From assembly GCF_030867145.1 (NCBI RefSeq), contig NC_134434.1, forward strand, positions 2,728,001 to 2,792,000: DNA of 64,000 nucleotides, read 5' to 3'. Both the position numbers and the translations under genes were made by a program. Positions 41,301-50,010 of this stretch are shown here, in pieces. Numbering within the stretch: position 1 is the first letter of the stretch; every line of letters starts with the position of its first letter. The stretch is from Opisthocomus hoazin. Its lineage: Eukaryota; Chordata; Aves; Opisthocomiformes; Opisthocomidae. The notes beneath the pieces are model-generated. The model searched no databases. It saw only the letters and a program-made list of their open reading frames with translations, and was not told the DNA's origin.

Positions 41301-43484
41301 CCTTGATGTCCACGGTGGCCTGCGCCTCCAGCAGCAGCGAGATGAGGTCCAGGCTGCCGCCCAACGCCGCGTGGTGCAGAGCCGAGAACCTGCGGCACAA
41401 GGCAGGGCTCAGCCCAGCCCCGGTCCCCGCCGTGCTGTCCCCACAGCCCCCGCCTGCACGGGGACGCAGGCTGAGGGCCGGGATGGTTACCGGCCGTTCA
41501 TTGCTACATCCCTCCCGATCCCCCTCTCCCAGTGCCTCAGTTTCCCCATAACAAAGCAGAAATAAATCCCTCCATGCTGTCTGCGCCCCAGGGCTCAGCC
41601 AGGGATGCAGCGATGTGCACCCCTGAGACCCCAGCGAGAGGGGTCCCTCACCCCGCTGCCCTGCAGCCGGGACGGAGGGAGATGCCTTTCCCCTCTCCGC
41701 GGTGCAGCCAGGCAGCCCGGACCCGCAACGCTCACAGCATCCATCCAACGCAGCGGCCCTGCGGCCACCCCGGCCCTTCCGCCAGCCGCCCCCTCCCCGT
41801 GCCAGCAGGGACGCCGGGAGCCCACGGCACAGCGTGGGAGGCCGCCGGCAATGAAAGAGCCCTGTGTCTCGGGGCTGTGAAAGGGGCCTGTCCGCCCGCG
41901 CTCCCCCCGTGCTGTCACGTGAAGGGCCCCGGCCGAGCGAGGGGTTCCCCGTGCCGCGGGGGATTAGCCCGTGTGCCGCTCCAAGGGGCGTGGGGGACTC
42001 CGGACGGCATCGGCCCGGGGCTCCAATGGACTCGGCAACGTCCAGCCCCATGCCGGGGACAAAACCTGGCCAGCACAGCTCTCCTCCCGATCCACGGTCC
42101 CAGGGCACCCCCAAATCCCCGCACCAGGTCGCTGGGCATCACAGGAGTGACGCTGCTGCCTCCTTCAATACAGCCACTGTGTCCCTGAGCCCACGCCAAA
42201 ACCTCTGCCTCAACATGGGGGGCACAAAATCCCCCCCCCAAGTCAACCCTGCGGGGCCAGCTCTGCCCTGGAGGCAGCTGCACAGGCCCACGCTCGCCCA
42301 CCCCATCATCTCCAGGCCACGAGCACGGCGATGCCTCGCCGAGGTCACCGCCAGCGGCACGGCTCTCCTGGGAGGGTGCACGCTGCTGTCCCCGGACACA
42401 GGCCTCACCTCCCCGCCATCCCCTTCCCAACGTGCCGACTGCTCTGGCAGGACCCCGAACGCTGCACGTGGCCCTCCGAGGGGGAACGGACCCGCGACCC
42501 TCATTCCCACCAGCAGCCCTCCTGGAGCTGCCCGAGCACAAGCCCTGTGCCTTATCAGAATCAGATCATTGCTTCTGTTATTACATTTTTTTTCTATTAA
42601 GCTCCATCTGCGCAGCATTACGTTAAGACAGAGCCATCCTGCACATTTTCAACCCCCCGCTGGCCTGTTAGGACTCATCACGGACACCTCCTCCTACAGA
42701 GTCCTCAAAAAGAAAACATGTAGAAATTAGGTACAACAACAGTACATAAAACAATGCTAATAACTCACGGGTCAGAGTTAATTCAATAAGAATAACTTGC
42801 TTATTTATTTTATGGGCCTTTGTGGTTTCTTTAACTCTCAGTACCCAGCTTATTAAATGCTTGGATTTTGGAAGTGATGAGCTACACAAATATGCTGTGG
42901 TCACTTGGCAATCTCATCTCGTCTTTCTCCAACCCCCCCAAACGTAGGGATTTTGCTCCTGGCGTGTTACACACAGACACAAGCGCGTGCAGGCGCCGGG
43001 GCCAGCGGGGTGCTCCTCCGTGCTTCAACCAGCTCTCGGGACACGGGGCACCGGCCGGACACGCTGCGCTCCCTTCTCCCCCCCAGCCCCGCGGAGGCGG
43101 ACGCAGAAGGGCTTTATGCAGGATTTTGCAGGATGGACTGAGAACAGCCCTCCACCCAGATCCGGGCAGGCACTGCGTTTGCCCCTGCAGGGCTTGCCCT
43201 GGCTTCAGGGTGCTGTTGTGTTCTCCGCAGCTACCCTCGAAAGCTTTGATACCCAGAGCTGCAGAACCGACTGGGTATCGGGGTGAGAAAGCCCACTCAC
43301 ACCAGCAGCAGCAGCACCCAGAACTGACTGGATATCAGGGAGAGCAAGCCCACCCACGCTGGCGGCAGCGGCACCCAGAACTGACTGGATATCAGGGAGC
43401 AGCACCCAGCACCCCGCCAGCGGAGCACTCACCCGTCCGCATCCTGGTAGTTCACGTTCAGGCGCTTGGCAGATCCCAGGAGCT
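32254..43484 (-). CDS. CASKIN2: CASKIN2, CASK-interacting protein 2 (19 coding exons, first ~30 residues outside the window)
   Basis: A cytoplasmic scaffold of the ankyrin-SH3-tandem SAM family; unlike CASKIN1, the mammalian protein is not thought to bind CASK and is prominent in endothelium. Nineteen exons, all GT-AG, join in phase to 1456 residues plus TGA (numbering from the first full codon seen, LLGSAK). Order: ankyrin repeats at about 17-245, SH3 at 250-317, a linker rich in Gly/Ser ([16 protein letters not shown]), SAM1 at 480-545, SAM2 at 549-612, then a Pro/Ser-rich, probably disordered region encoded mainly by one 2172-nt exon, and a conserved acidic C-terminal helix. The ankyrin part matches CASKIN2 rather than CASKIN1 ([18 protein letters not shown]). 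With the missing start the protein would have about 1490 residues against 1202 in human. The human N-terminus (MGREQDL-type) was looked for on this strand up to 64 kb and not found, so it lies outside. Confidence 0.96.
32573..32891 (-). CDS. CASKIN2: CASKIN2 exon, Ala-rich region near the C-terminus
   Basis: Completes Asp1319 and encodes residues 1320-1424: [19 protein letters not shown] early, then the predicted helix [20 protein letters not shown]. The last stretch matches the coiled helix of the mammalian protein. Confidence 0.94.
33013..35184 (-). CDS. CASKIN2: CASKIN2 large exon: end of SAM2 and Pro/Ser-rich region
   Basis: A single 2172-nt exon, residues 596-1318. It begins [15 protein letters not shown] (last SAM2 helix), then becomes rich in Ser, Pro, Gly and Ala. 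Recognisable conserved islands are [91 protein letters not shown] and [13 protein letters not shown]. Basic-Ser motifs and the polyproline run suggest phosphorylation and SH3/EVH1-type binding. It is highly GC- and CpG-rich, and longer than the matching part of human CASKIN2. Confidence 0.95.
35526..35664 (-). CDS. CASKIN2: CASKIN2 exon, SAM2
   Basis: Residues 549-594: [20 protein letters not shown] then [14 protein letters not shown], plus the first base of Gly595. Acceptor GCGCAG, donor GTGAGT. Confidence 0.96.
35901..36002 (-). CDS. CASKIN2: CASKIN2 exon, SAM1 second part
   Basis: An in-phase 34-codon exon, residues 515-548: [20 protein letters not shown] then [25 protein letters not shown] is the SAM mid-loop/end-helix signature. 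Confidence 0.96.
36118..36228 (-). CDS. CASKIN2: CASKIN2 exon, SAM1 first part
   Basis: An in-phase 37-codon exon, residues 478-514: [20 protein letters not shown] then [17 protein letters not shown], the first helices of the first SAM domain. Confidence 0.96.
36454..36548 (-). CDS. CASKIN2: CASKIN2 exon, linker before SAM1
   Basis: Completes Gly446 and encodes residues 447-477, [20 protein letters not shown] then [20 protein letters not shown] is the conserved lead into SAM1. Confidence 0.93.
36659..36740 (-). CDS. CASKIN2: CASKIN2 exon, linker before SAM1
   Basis: Residues 419-445: [20 protein letters not shown] to VTSTA, then one base of Gly446. PLPSAG(D/E)D is shared with mammals; the rest diverges. 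Confidence 0.88.
37205..37323 (-). CDS. CASKIN2: CASKIN2 exon, Gly/Ser linker
   Basis: Residues 380-418: [20 protein letters not shown] to ILIENAR, strongly conserved. The acceptor is a triple AAGCAGCAG; using the CAG three bases upstream (exon end 37326) would insert one Ala before Gly379. Confidence 0.93.
37539..37578 (+). repeat. 20-bp tandem duplication in a CASKIN2 intron
   Basis: GGGGACATGGGGACATCCCT is followed directly by a copy with one change (ACGTCCCT). Confidence 0.85.
37776..37958 (-). CDS. CASKIN2: CASKIN2 exon, Pro-rich linker
   Basis: Completes Gly318 and encodes residues 319-378, starting [20 protein letters not shown] and ending TAPGPDSS. It is low-complexity and poorly conserved; it is accepted because phases on both sides fit and the flanks match the family. 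Confidence 0.85.
38179..38296 (-). CDS. CASKIN2: CASKIN2 exon, second half of SH3
   Basis: Residues 279-317: [20 protein letters not shown] then [23 protein letters not shown] and GYFP are the SH3 core. Ends on the first base of Gly318. Confidence 0.96.
38378..38472 (-). CDS. CASKIN2: CASKIN2 exon, first half of SH3
   Basis: Completes Glu247 and encodes residues 248-278: [20 protein letters not shown] then [17 protein letters not shown] stands where classic SH3 domains have the peptide-binding ALYDY. Confidence 0.96.
38753..38861 (-). CDS. CASKIN2: CASKIN2 exon, last ankyrin repeat
   Basis: Residues 211-246: [20 protein letters not shown] to IKQLLR, then the first base of Glu247. [16 protein letters not shown] caps the ankyrin block. 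Confidence 0.96.
39002..39110 (-). CDS. CASKIN2: CASKIN2 exon, ankyrin repeat
   Basis: Completes Arg174 and encodes residues 175-210, [20 protein letters not shown] to VVRLLLE. Donor GTGAGC. Confidence 0.96.
39317..39447 (-). CDS. CASKIN2: CASKIN2 exon, ankyrin repeat
   Basis: Residues 131-173: [20 protein letters not shown] then [20 protein letters not shown], with two bases of Arg174. The donor is GTAACG. Confidence 0.95.
40297..40392 (-). CDS. CASKIN2: CASKIN2 exon, ankyrin repeat
   Basis: An in-phase 32-codon exon, residues 99-130: [19 protein letters not shown] then [13 protein letters not shown]. Matches the family nearly residue for residue. Confidence 0.96.
40538..40683 (-). CDS. 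CASKIN2: CASKIN2 exon, ankyrin repeats
   Basis: Completes Gly50 and encodes residues 51-98: [20 protein letters not shown] and then [14 protein letters not shown], parts of two repeats. Donor GTAAGT. Confidence 0.95.
40770..41272 (+). mobile_element. CR1 LINE 3' fragment (copy 3), inside a short CASKIN2 intron
   Basis: Runs from GTCCAGTTTTGGGCTCCCC to ATTCTGTGATTCTGTGG; the reading frame of the ORF2 tail is still open. It fills most of the 608-nt intron between two ankyrin exons, antisense to CASKIN2. The removed remainder would be an intron of only about 105 nt. Confidence 0.95.
41292..41389 (-). CDS. CASKIN2: CASKIN2 exon, ankyrin repeat
   Basis: Completes Gly17 and encodes [20 protein letters not shown] to KDSN49, one ankyrin repeat with the typical ALHHAA helix. 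Its donor at 41290-41291 lies about 20 nt from a CR1 end. Confidence 0.95.
41390..43432 (-). other. CASKIN2: CASKIN2 intron between the first two visible exons (2.0 kb)
   Basis: GC-rich at both ends with the 57-bp tandem repeat next to the donor, and a clearly AT-rich island at about 42540-42960. No exon recognised. Confidence 0.75.
43262..43413 (+). repeat. 57-bp tandem repeat, about 2.7 copies
   Basis: Units start with CAGAACCGACTGG at 43262, CAGAACTGACTGG at 43319 and CAGAACTGACTGG at 43376, an exact 57-nt period; the last unit is partial. It ends about 20 nt from a CASKIN2 splice donor at 43432. Confidence 0.88.
43433..43484 (-). CDS. CASKIN2: CASKIN2 exon, before the ankyrin block (first visible)
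   Basis: A 52-nt exon: two bases completing a Lys-type codon, then [16 protein letters not shown] and two bases of Gly17. It follows the very long intron that fills the right third of the window. Donor GTGAGT. Confidence 0.93.
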
Positions 43485-44460
43485 CTGCAGAGAGAAGAGG
43501 GGAAGGTCAGGGCAGGAGGCAGAGCCCGCAGGGCCCCCGGGACCCCGCATGAACCCCATCCCACAGCCACACCGACCTCCCAGCGCGCAGAACAGCGCCT
43601 GGCCCATCCCGGCGGCCTCTCCTTTCCTCTCCTCTCCTCTCACTCCATGTTCACCTCCACGCACCCTCAACGCCTGACCCAGCTCCAGCTCAGACCCCTT
43701 CCACCCTCTGTCCCTCCTGCCCCATCTCTGCGTGCCCCCGGGACGGGTTGGACCCTGCAGCTCCTGGCACCCCGGCTCGGCAGGACGGCACTTTCCTCCC
43801 CTTTATAGGCAGCAACACCCCAAAACTGCTGAGTGGGGCTGTTTCGCCCCCCACTCGCTCCCTGTGCCCGCTGCTGCCGCCGAGGCCTGGCCCACAGACC
43901 ACATAGTTGGCATTTTTATGGCTGGGGCAGACGCTGAAGCCTCTGGCTGTGAACGCGAGGATTGTGCCACCTCGGATCGCCCCGTCCCATCGCCCGTCCC
44001 TCGCTCCCCTTCGGGGACCACTGAGCAGCAGAGGATGCTCACCCCACCCTCGGCACAGCCTCCCGCACCCCCCCAGCTCCCCGCGCCGTCCCGCAAAATT
44101 AATTCGACCGAATTCCTTCCTCCCACACAGAGAGGACGTTTTATTCTGCACCGAAGGGCTGAGAGCGGATTAACAGCTCTGGAATTCATCCGCTAAGTCA
44201 AAAGGGAAAGAAAGGGGAAGGCATGCGGGGGGCCAGAAATGCCGCCGCTCCTCCTCTGCCTTTCCAGGCAGCCCCATCGCCAAGCCCGGGAGGACTGAAG
44301 GCTTTGAAAGGTTTCTCTGCTGCTTTCTATGGAAAACCAAAGTCCAAGAGCTGGGCTCCAAGCCCAGGGTGAAAGAGCTCCTCAAACCCCACTGAAACGT
44401 GGTAGGGTCCTGGGGAAGGAGCCCCCTCCCTCCCAGCCAGGCAGATCTCCAGGCTGCAGC

Positions 44461-44528
44461 CCCCTCTCCTCCTTTTTTGTCTTCTTCTCCTCCTCTTCCT
44501 CCATTCTCCTCTCTCTTCCTCCTCTCCC
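44461..44528 (+). repeat. Polypyrimidine tract
   Basis: Nearly pure C/T over almost 70 nt (CTTCTTCTCCTCCTCTTCC and so on), in the long CASKIN2 intron. A shorter C/T tract lies at 43621-43646. Confidence 0.85.
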
Positions 44529-44619
44529 AAGGTCTCTGCCCACCTGACATGGCAGATCCCATACACAGCCACACTCTGCTGCGTGGCCCCTCTGCTGGAA
44601 AGGGAAGCTGAAGAGGGCA

Positions 44620-44720
44620 CCAGCTCATTCATCATGCAAATGGATAATTAAAGGAAACCAAGGAACGGTGTGTTCATCACTGCAATTTACAGTGCTTTGC
44701 AAACAGCCTAATTAACACAG
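44620..44720. promoter_or_regulatory. Candidate enhancer with octamer and homeodomain motifs
   Basis: ATGCAAAT (44634-44641) and two TAATTA (44645-44650, 44709-44714) lie within 81 nt in an AT-rich patch of an otherwise GC-rich intron. Function is inferred from motifs only. Confidence 0.3.
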
Positions 44721-45365
44721 AATGGGCTTGGACTGGCTGCTGGTGAAGGACTCGTGACTCGTTGTCCCAGCTGAGGGGATCAGGATGGGATCACCCCAAT
44801 TACCTCTTCCAGGGGCTGTTTGTCTTCAGAGCAGCAGCGAGCAGCTCCGCCAACCTGAAAGCCCTTCCTGAAGGAACCGGCTCCCAAAGCATCGCTCTGC
44901 CAAGCTCCCACTTCTCGCTTCCAGCCCCGTATTGCCCAAGAGCCCAGGATCTGGGGTCTCCATCAGGACAAGCCGCTTCCCTCAGCCCCATGAACCAGGA
45001 AAAAATAACATTTCACGCTTCTGATCCGAGTCACGGAGCGACCCCAATCACCGAGCCCCGCGGTGCCGCTTTCGCAGAGCCAGGATCGCGCTCGGGGCGT
45101 CCGGCAGAGCCAGGAACGGGGTCAGCTGCCGTGGGCAAAGGCCTCATCCTGCTGCTCCGAAAGTCTTAGGATGGATCCCGCAAGCAGTGGGGAGGAATGG
45201 CTGGGCAGCGTTTGCGGCTGGCGGATTTCCAAGGGATGCAATCGAGATAAAATTACAAGTAAGTGAAGGGATCCCCTAAGCCATAGGCAAGGCCGGCGAA
45301 CCTGTCACCTCCCACTCCTCGGGTGACCCCCCAGGCCCTCTGCCTTTTAATCAGGGTTTATAAAT

Positions 45366-46150
45366 AGGTGTTGTTAAAGGATGGGGAGGAACACCTGGGG
45401 AGGAACAACCTCATGCACCAGTACAGGCTTGGGGTGGACCTGCTGGAGAGCAGCTCTGCGGAGAGGGACCTGGGTGTCCTGGTGGACGACAGGGTGACCA
45501 TGAGCCAGCAGTGTGCCCTGGCTGCCAAGAAAGCCAATGGGATCCTGGGGTGCATCAAGAGGAGTGTGGGCAGCAGGACGAGGGAGGTTCTCCTTCCCCT
45601 CTACACTGCCCTGGTGAGGCCTCATCTGGAGTACTGTGTCCAGTTCTGGGCTCCCCAGTTCAAGAAAGATGAGGAGCTACTGGAGAGAGTCCAGCGGAGG
45701 GCTACAAGGATGGTGAGGGGACTGGAGCATCTCCCCTACGAGGAGAGGCTGAGGGAGCTGGGCTTGTTCAGCCTGGAGAAGAGAAGGCTGAGAGGGGACC
45801 TTAGAAATGCCTACAAATATCTGAAGGGTGGGTGTCAGGAGGATGGGGCCAAGCTCTTTTCAGTGGTGCCCAGCGACAGGACAAGGGGCAATGGGCACAA
45901 ACTGGAGCAGAGGAAGCTCCAGCTGAACACGAGGAAGAACTTCTTCCCTCTGAGGGTGACAGAGCCCTGGCCCAGGCTGCCCAGGGAGGTTGTGGAGTCT
46001 CCTTCTCTGGAGATATTCAAGACCCACCTGGACGCGGTGCTGTGCAGCCTGCTCTGGGTGACCCTGCTTCGGCACGGGGGTTGGACTGGGTGATCCCCAG
46101 AGGTCCCTTCCAACCCCTACTATTCTGTGATTCTGTGATATTCTGTGATG
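45366..46150 (+). mobile_element. CR1 LINE 3' fragment with open ORF2 end (copy 4)
   Basis: The longest copy here, about 785 nt. An uninterrupted frame at 45368-46093 encodes the C-terminal part of the CR1 ORF2 protein ([39 protein letters not shown]), beyond the reverse transcriptase catalytic centre. It ends with three ATTCTGTG-like repeats. No endonuclease or full reverse transcriptase is present, so it cannot move on its own. Confidence 0.95.
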
Positions 46151-49100
46151 GTCTGTGCAGTAGCAACCAACGGCTGAGGCAGGTTTGCTCCCATCAGCTG
46201 CACCTGAAAATTGCCAAGGATTTTTGCTGCTGACAAAGGGTGGGAAGGAGGAGGAGGAGGAAGAGGAGGGGGGGTCCTTACCTATGGCAGGAGGGGCAAA
46301 GCCTGAGCCACACAAGCCGGGCAGCAGAGCCGAGCCGGGTGGGCAGAGGAGGGCTGGATGGAGATGCCCACTGAGCACAAGCACATCCGAAAGAAGCAGA
46401 AACATCCCACAGCCCCAGGGGCCTGTCCTGGAATTGAGCAATGCCCACTACTGAGGGAGAGCTCATCCCAAAATCCCACCACCAACCCCTTCCTACAAGG
46501 GGATCGGGCTGGCCGGTGGGGTCCAGTACGCAGGGCTGGGGTGCAGTGGGTGTCCGGGACACGGCGGGTGTCCCTGCCCGCTCCCCAGCCCCAGGAGGCA
46601 GCTGTCAGCATCTGCACGGCCAAACGCCCGTGTCTTCGCTCCTCTCCCCGAGCAACATTCCTCAAATTAGTTCCCTGCTCCGGCAGCCCGGCGAGGTCAG
46701 GATGCGGGGCAGGACCACAGGGACATGGCGTGGGTGGCTGGGAAAGCAGCAGGTCCCAGAAAGCGGAGTCGGGAGAAGCGTCCCCGGTGGGGCTCTTCCC
46801 GAATGTGAACGCAGTAACGCTCGTCTCCAGCTCGGGCAGGGAGGGAAGGAGCTCGTCCGCGGTTTGTAGCTGGGTAAACGGCTGCTTAGAGGGCTGGAGG
46901 GTCTGCAGCCAGGCTGGCAGGTAAAGCAGGAGTGGGAAAGGGGCCACCCTGGCCCCACGGATACGAAGGCAGGAGCAAAGACAAGAGGAGAGTGGAGGGA
47001 CGGGGGAGAACGGAGCACAGCCAGGCAGCCAGGACCCCTTCGCCAGCACCGTTCTGCTGCACCTCTGCACCATACGGCACCGGGGCAGGCAAAGCACCCC
47101 AACAGCAGCACCGGGACAGGCTAAGCGGGTGCCACCAGCCCCTGTCATGCTCCTGGGGACACGGTGACAGGAAGGCAGGTGATGGGACGCTTCCCTGCAT
47201 CCCTCTTCCTCATTCCATCCATGTGCTCCTTTTGATGGATCCCCCTGTTTTTCTCCCCATTTCTTCAGCTCCTTCTCTCCCTGTCGGTGCCCTGGCAGCT
47301 CCAGACTCCCTGCCCTTTCCCACCCAGATGTCCTGGGGCTCGGCAGAGGCCAGGCCAAGCCATTCCCAGTCCCACAGCCCTCCCAGACCGGCTGGTTCGG
47401 AAGCACGGCTCGGGCCAGGAGACTGCAGAGCCAAGCTGGGAAAGGGCTGCGGGGTTGGGGCTGATCCAGCCACAGCACTGGGATGGGGTGGCCAGACCCT
47501 TCCCAGCCACATCTTCACCTCCTTTGGGTTGCGCCGGGGTGGGAGCACCCGCGGGCCTGATCCGCACCCCCCACTCCGCACCAGGAGCACACTCGCTTCC
47601 CGGGAAGACGAACCCAGAAAAACATGGACCCAGCGCAAAAACGCAAAAAGCCCTGAAGGGGATGTTTCCAGGGGAAAGCCTGGCTTGGAGCACCTCAAGG
47701 GTTAACTCTGGCCGTGGGTCCCTCCTGCTCGGCCCCGCTCCCCAACATGACCCCTCCAAGGGGTCCCGCCAGGCCCCCACCCTGCTCTGCTTCCCGGCTC
47801 CGGCGCGTTGGCCGGCGCCTGCCCGGGCAGGACGGGGCTCGGCTGCACGGGGCCGGGGCTGAGCGAGGCCTCGAGGGAGCCGGAGAGCTTCTGTGCTGCG
47901 TCTGGCTGCCAAGCGGCAGGCGGGAAGCACCTCCGGAGCGCTCCGGAAAATTGCTTACAAATGTAGGGCCCGCGCGCTGCACCGAGACCCTTGGCCATGG
48001 CACGCTCCGGAGATGGCCGCGGCTCGGGGCAAAGTGCCGGCCCTCGGCCGCTCAGACCCTCACTGGTGGTGGGGCCCCGGGGTGGTGCAGCCCCCCACGG
48101 CGCGTTTCCAACCAGCTCCCCCGACCCAGCAGCCCCCTTTGGTGTCCTGCACCCCGTGCCTCAGTTTCCCCCTGGGGCTGCACCCCACAGCGGGGATGCC
48201 AGGCCGGACTGAGCTGCCCGTGGGGCGCGGGGGGAACCCGGGGAGCAGCCGGCCGGGGCGGGAGCCTCACCCACCCCGCTGGCAGCCGGCCTGGCACAGA
48301 CCCGTATTTACCCCCCCAGGGTGCTCGCCCGGCGCCGGCTGTGCCGGCTGCACGGAGCCAGGCGAGCCCTCGCCCAGCGCGGCCGCCACCCCCTGTGCCA
48401 GCACGCCGGGTACCCTGTGTCACTCCGTGCCCTTCAGCAAAGACCTCGTCCCCACGGGGACACCCTGGGCTTCGCTCCGAGGTCTGGGAGACAGACACGA
48501 TCCCTCTGAAGCGCAGAACCACTCGCTGAGGAGGAGCGACGCACGCTCGCTGGGTTTGGCTGGGGAAGGAAATGCCTGAACGTCCCTTGTCCCCTCCAAA
48601 GCGTCCCTTGGAGACTCCTGCCCTGGCTCTCACGTGGATAGTCAGGCTCCAGAGAGCAGTGCTTGTGCTGTGACCCCCCCCAGTTTTGTCCACCCAGCGT
48701 GGCCACAGCAGAGCTTCTCCGCTACAAGCCTTCGTCTCTGTGCAGGACAGACAGTTCTACAACTGGAGACCCCCCTGCTTGCCAGGGACACCTTGACACA
48801 ACGCACCCTTCTGCTGGTCCTGTCCCACAGACCCTCGTCCCTTCGCCTTGCCCTGGGAAATCGCATCCCCACACCGCTGGCTAAAAGCACCCCCCCGCCA
48901 CAAGCCTCTCCGCAGGTCTGAGCATCCCTGGACCACGAGCACCCCTCCACACCCAGCCTCAGCGTCCCCACGCTGCTGGCTGTGAGCACCCCGCACGCAG
49001 GGATGCTACGTCTGGGCACCGCGGGACCACTGCCCTGCTGCCCCGGGCAGCGGGAGAAGGACCGGGTGCTCTGGGCACGCCAAATACATGGACGTACCCT

Positions 49101-49393
49101 CTTGGGAAAGCGAGAGCCACCTGGGGACTGTCACCACCAAGCCAATAAATCAGCTGGAGGAGCTAACCAGCTGTGATCCCGCAGAGGACCGTCTGTCCCC
49201 GATGGTGGTGGCAGCCTCCAGGGGCTGGAGGCGGAGGTGGCAGCTTCACCCCACCTGCCCTGCCCGGCCTTGACCCATGGCGACAACCTGGGGTAGCCCT
49301 GCTTTGGCCTACAGTGGGCTCATGCCAGGGCTCAGGAGGGACTTGATGTCTTGCCCACAGTTGAGACCCAAAGAGGTGATGTCCATCCCTCTT

Positions 49394-50010
49394 CACAGAA
49401 TCACAGAACCACAGAATGGTAGGGGTTGGCAGGGACCTCTGTGGGTCCCCCAGTCCAACCCCCTGCCCAAGCAGGGTCACCCAGAGCAGGCTGCACAGCA
49501 CCGCGTCCAGGCGGGGCTGGAATATCTCCAGAGAAGGAGACTCCACAGCCTCCCTGGACAGCCTGGGCCAGGGCTCCGTCACCCTCAGAGGGAAGAAGTT
49601 CTTCCTCGTGTTCAGATGGAACTTCCTCTGCTTCAGTTTGTGCCCGTTGCCCCTTGTCCTGTCGCTGGGCACCACTGGAAAGAGTCTGGCCCCGTTCTCC
49701 TGACACCCACCCTTGAGATAGTTATAAGCATTTATTGGGTCCCCTCGCAGCCTTCTCTTCTCCAGGCTGAACAAGCCCAGCTCCCTCAGCCTCTCCTCGT
49801 AGGGGAGATGTTCCAGTCCCCTCCTCATCCTCGCAGCCCTGCGCTGGACTCTCTCCAGTAGCTCCTCATCTTTCTTGAAGTGAGGAGCCCAGAACTGGAC
49901 ACAGCACTGCAGATGGGGCCTCGCTAGGGCAGAGCAGAGGGGAAGGAGAACCTCCCTCGCCCTGCTGCCCACACTCCTCCTAATGCACCCGAGGAGCCCA
50001 CTGGCTGCAG
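49394..50010 (-). mobile_element. CR1 LINE 3' fragment (copy 5)
   Basis: Starts CACAGAATCACAGAACCAC (3' repeats in reverse) and extends about 615 nt to CTGCCCACACTCCTCC, inside the ORF2 tail. The minus-strand frame is open across the copy. Same subfamily as copies 4 and 7 (ACGAGGAAGAACTTC). Confidence 0.95.

Noticed and set aside
32254..43484. CASKIN1 as the identity of the minus-strand gene
   Set aside because: The ankyrin exons follow CASKIN2 ([22 protein letters not shown]) and not CASKIN1, and the neighbour TMEM94 is the known CASKIN2 neighbour.
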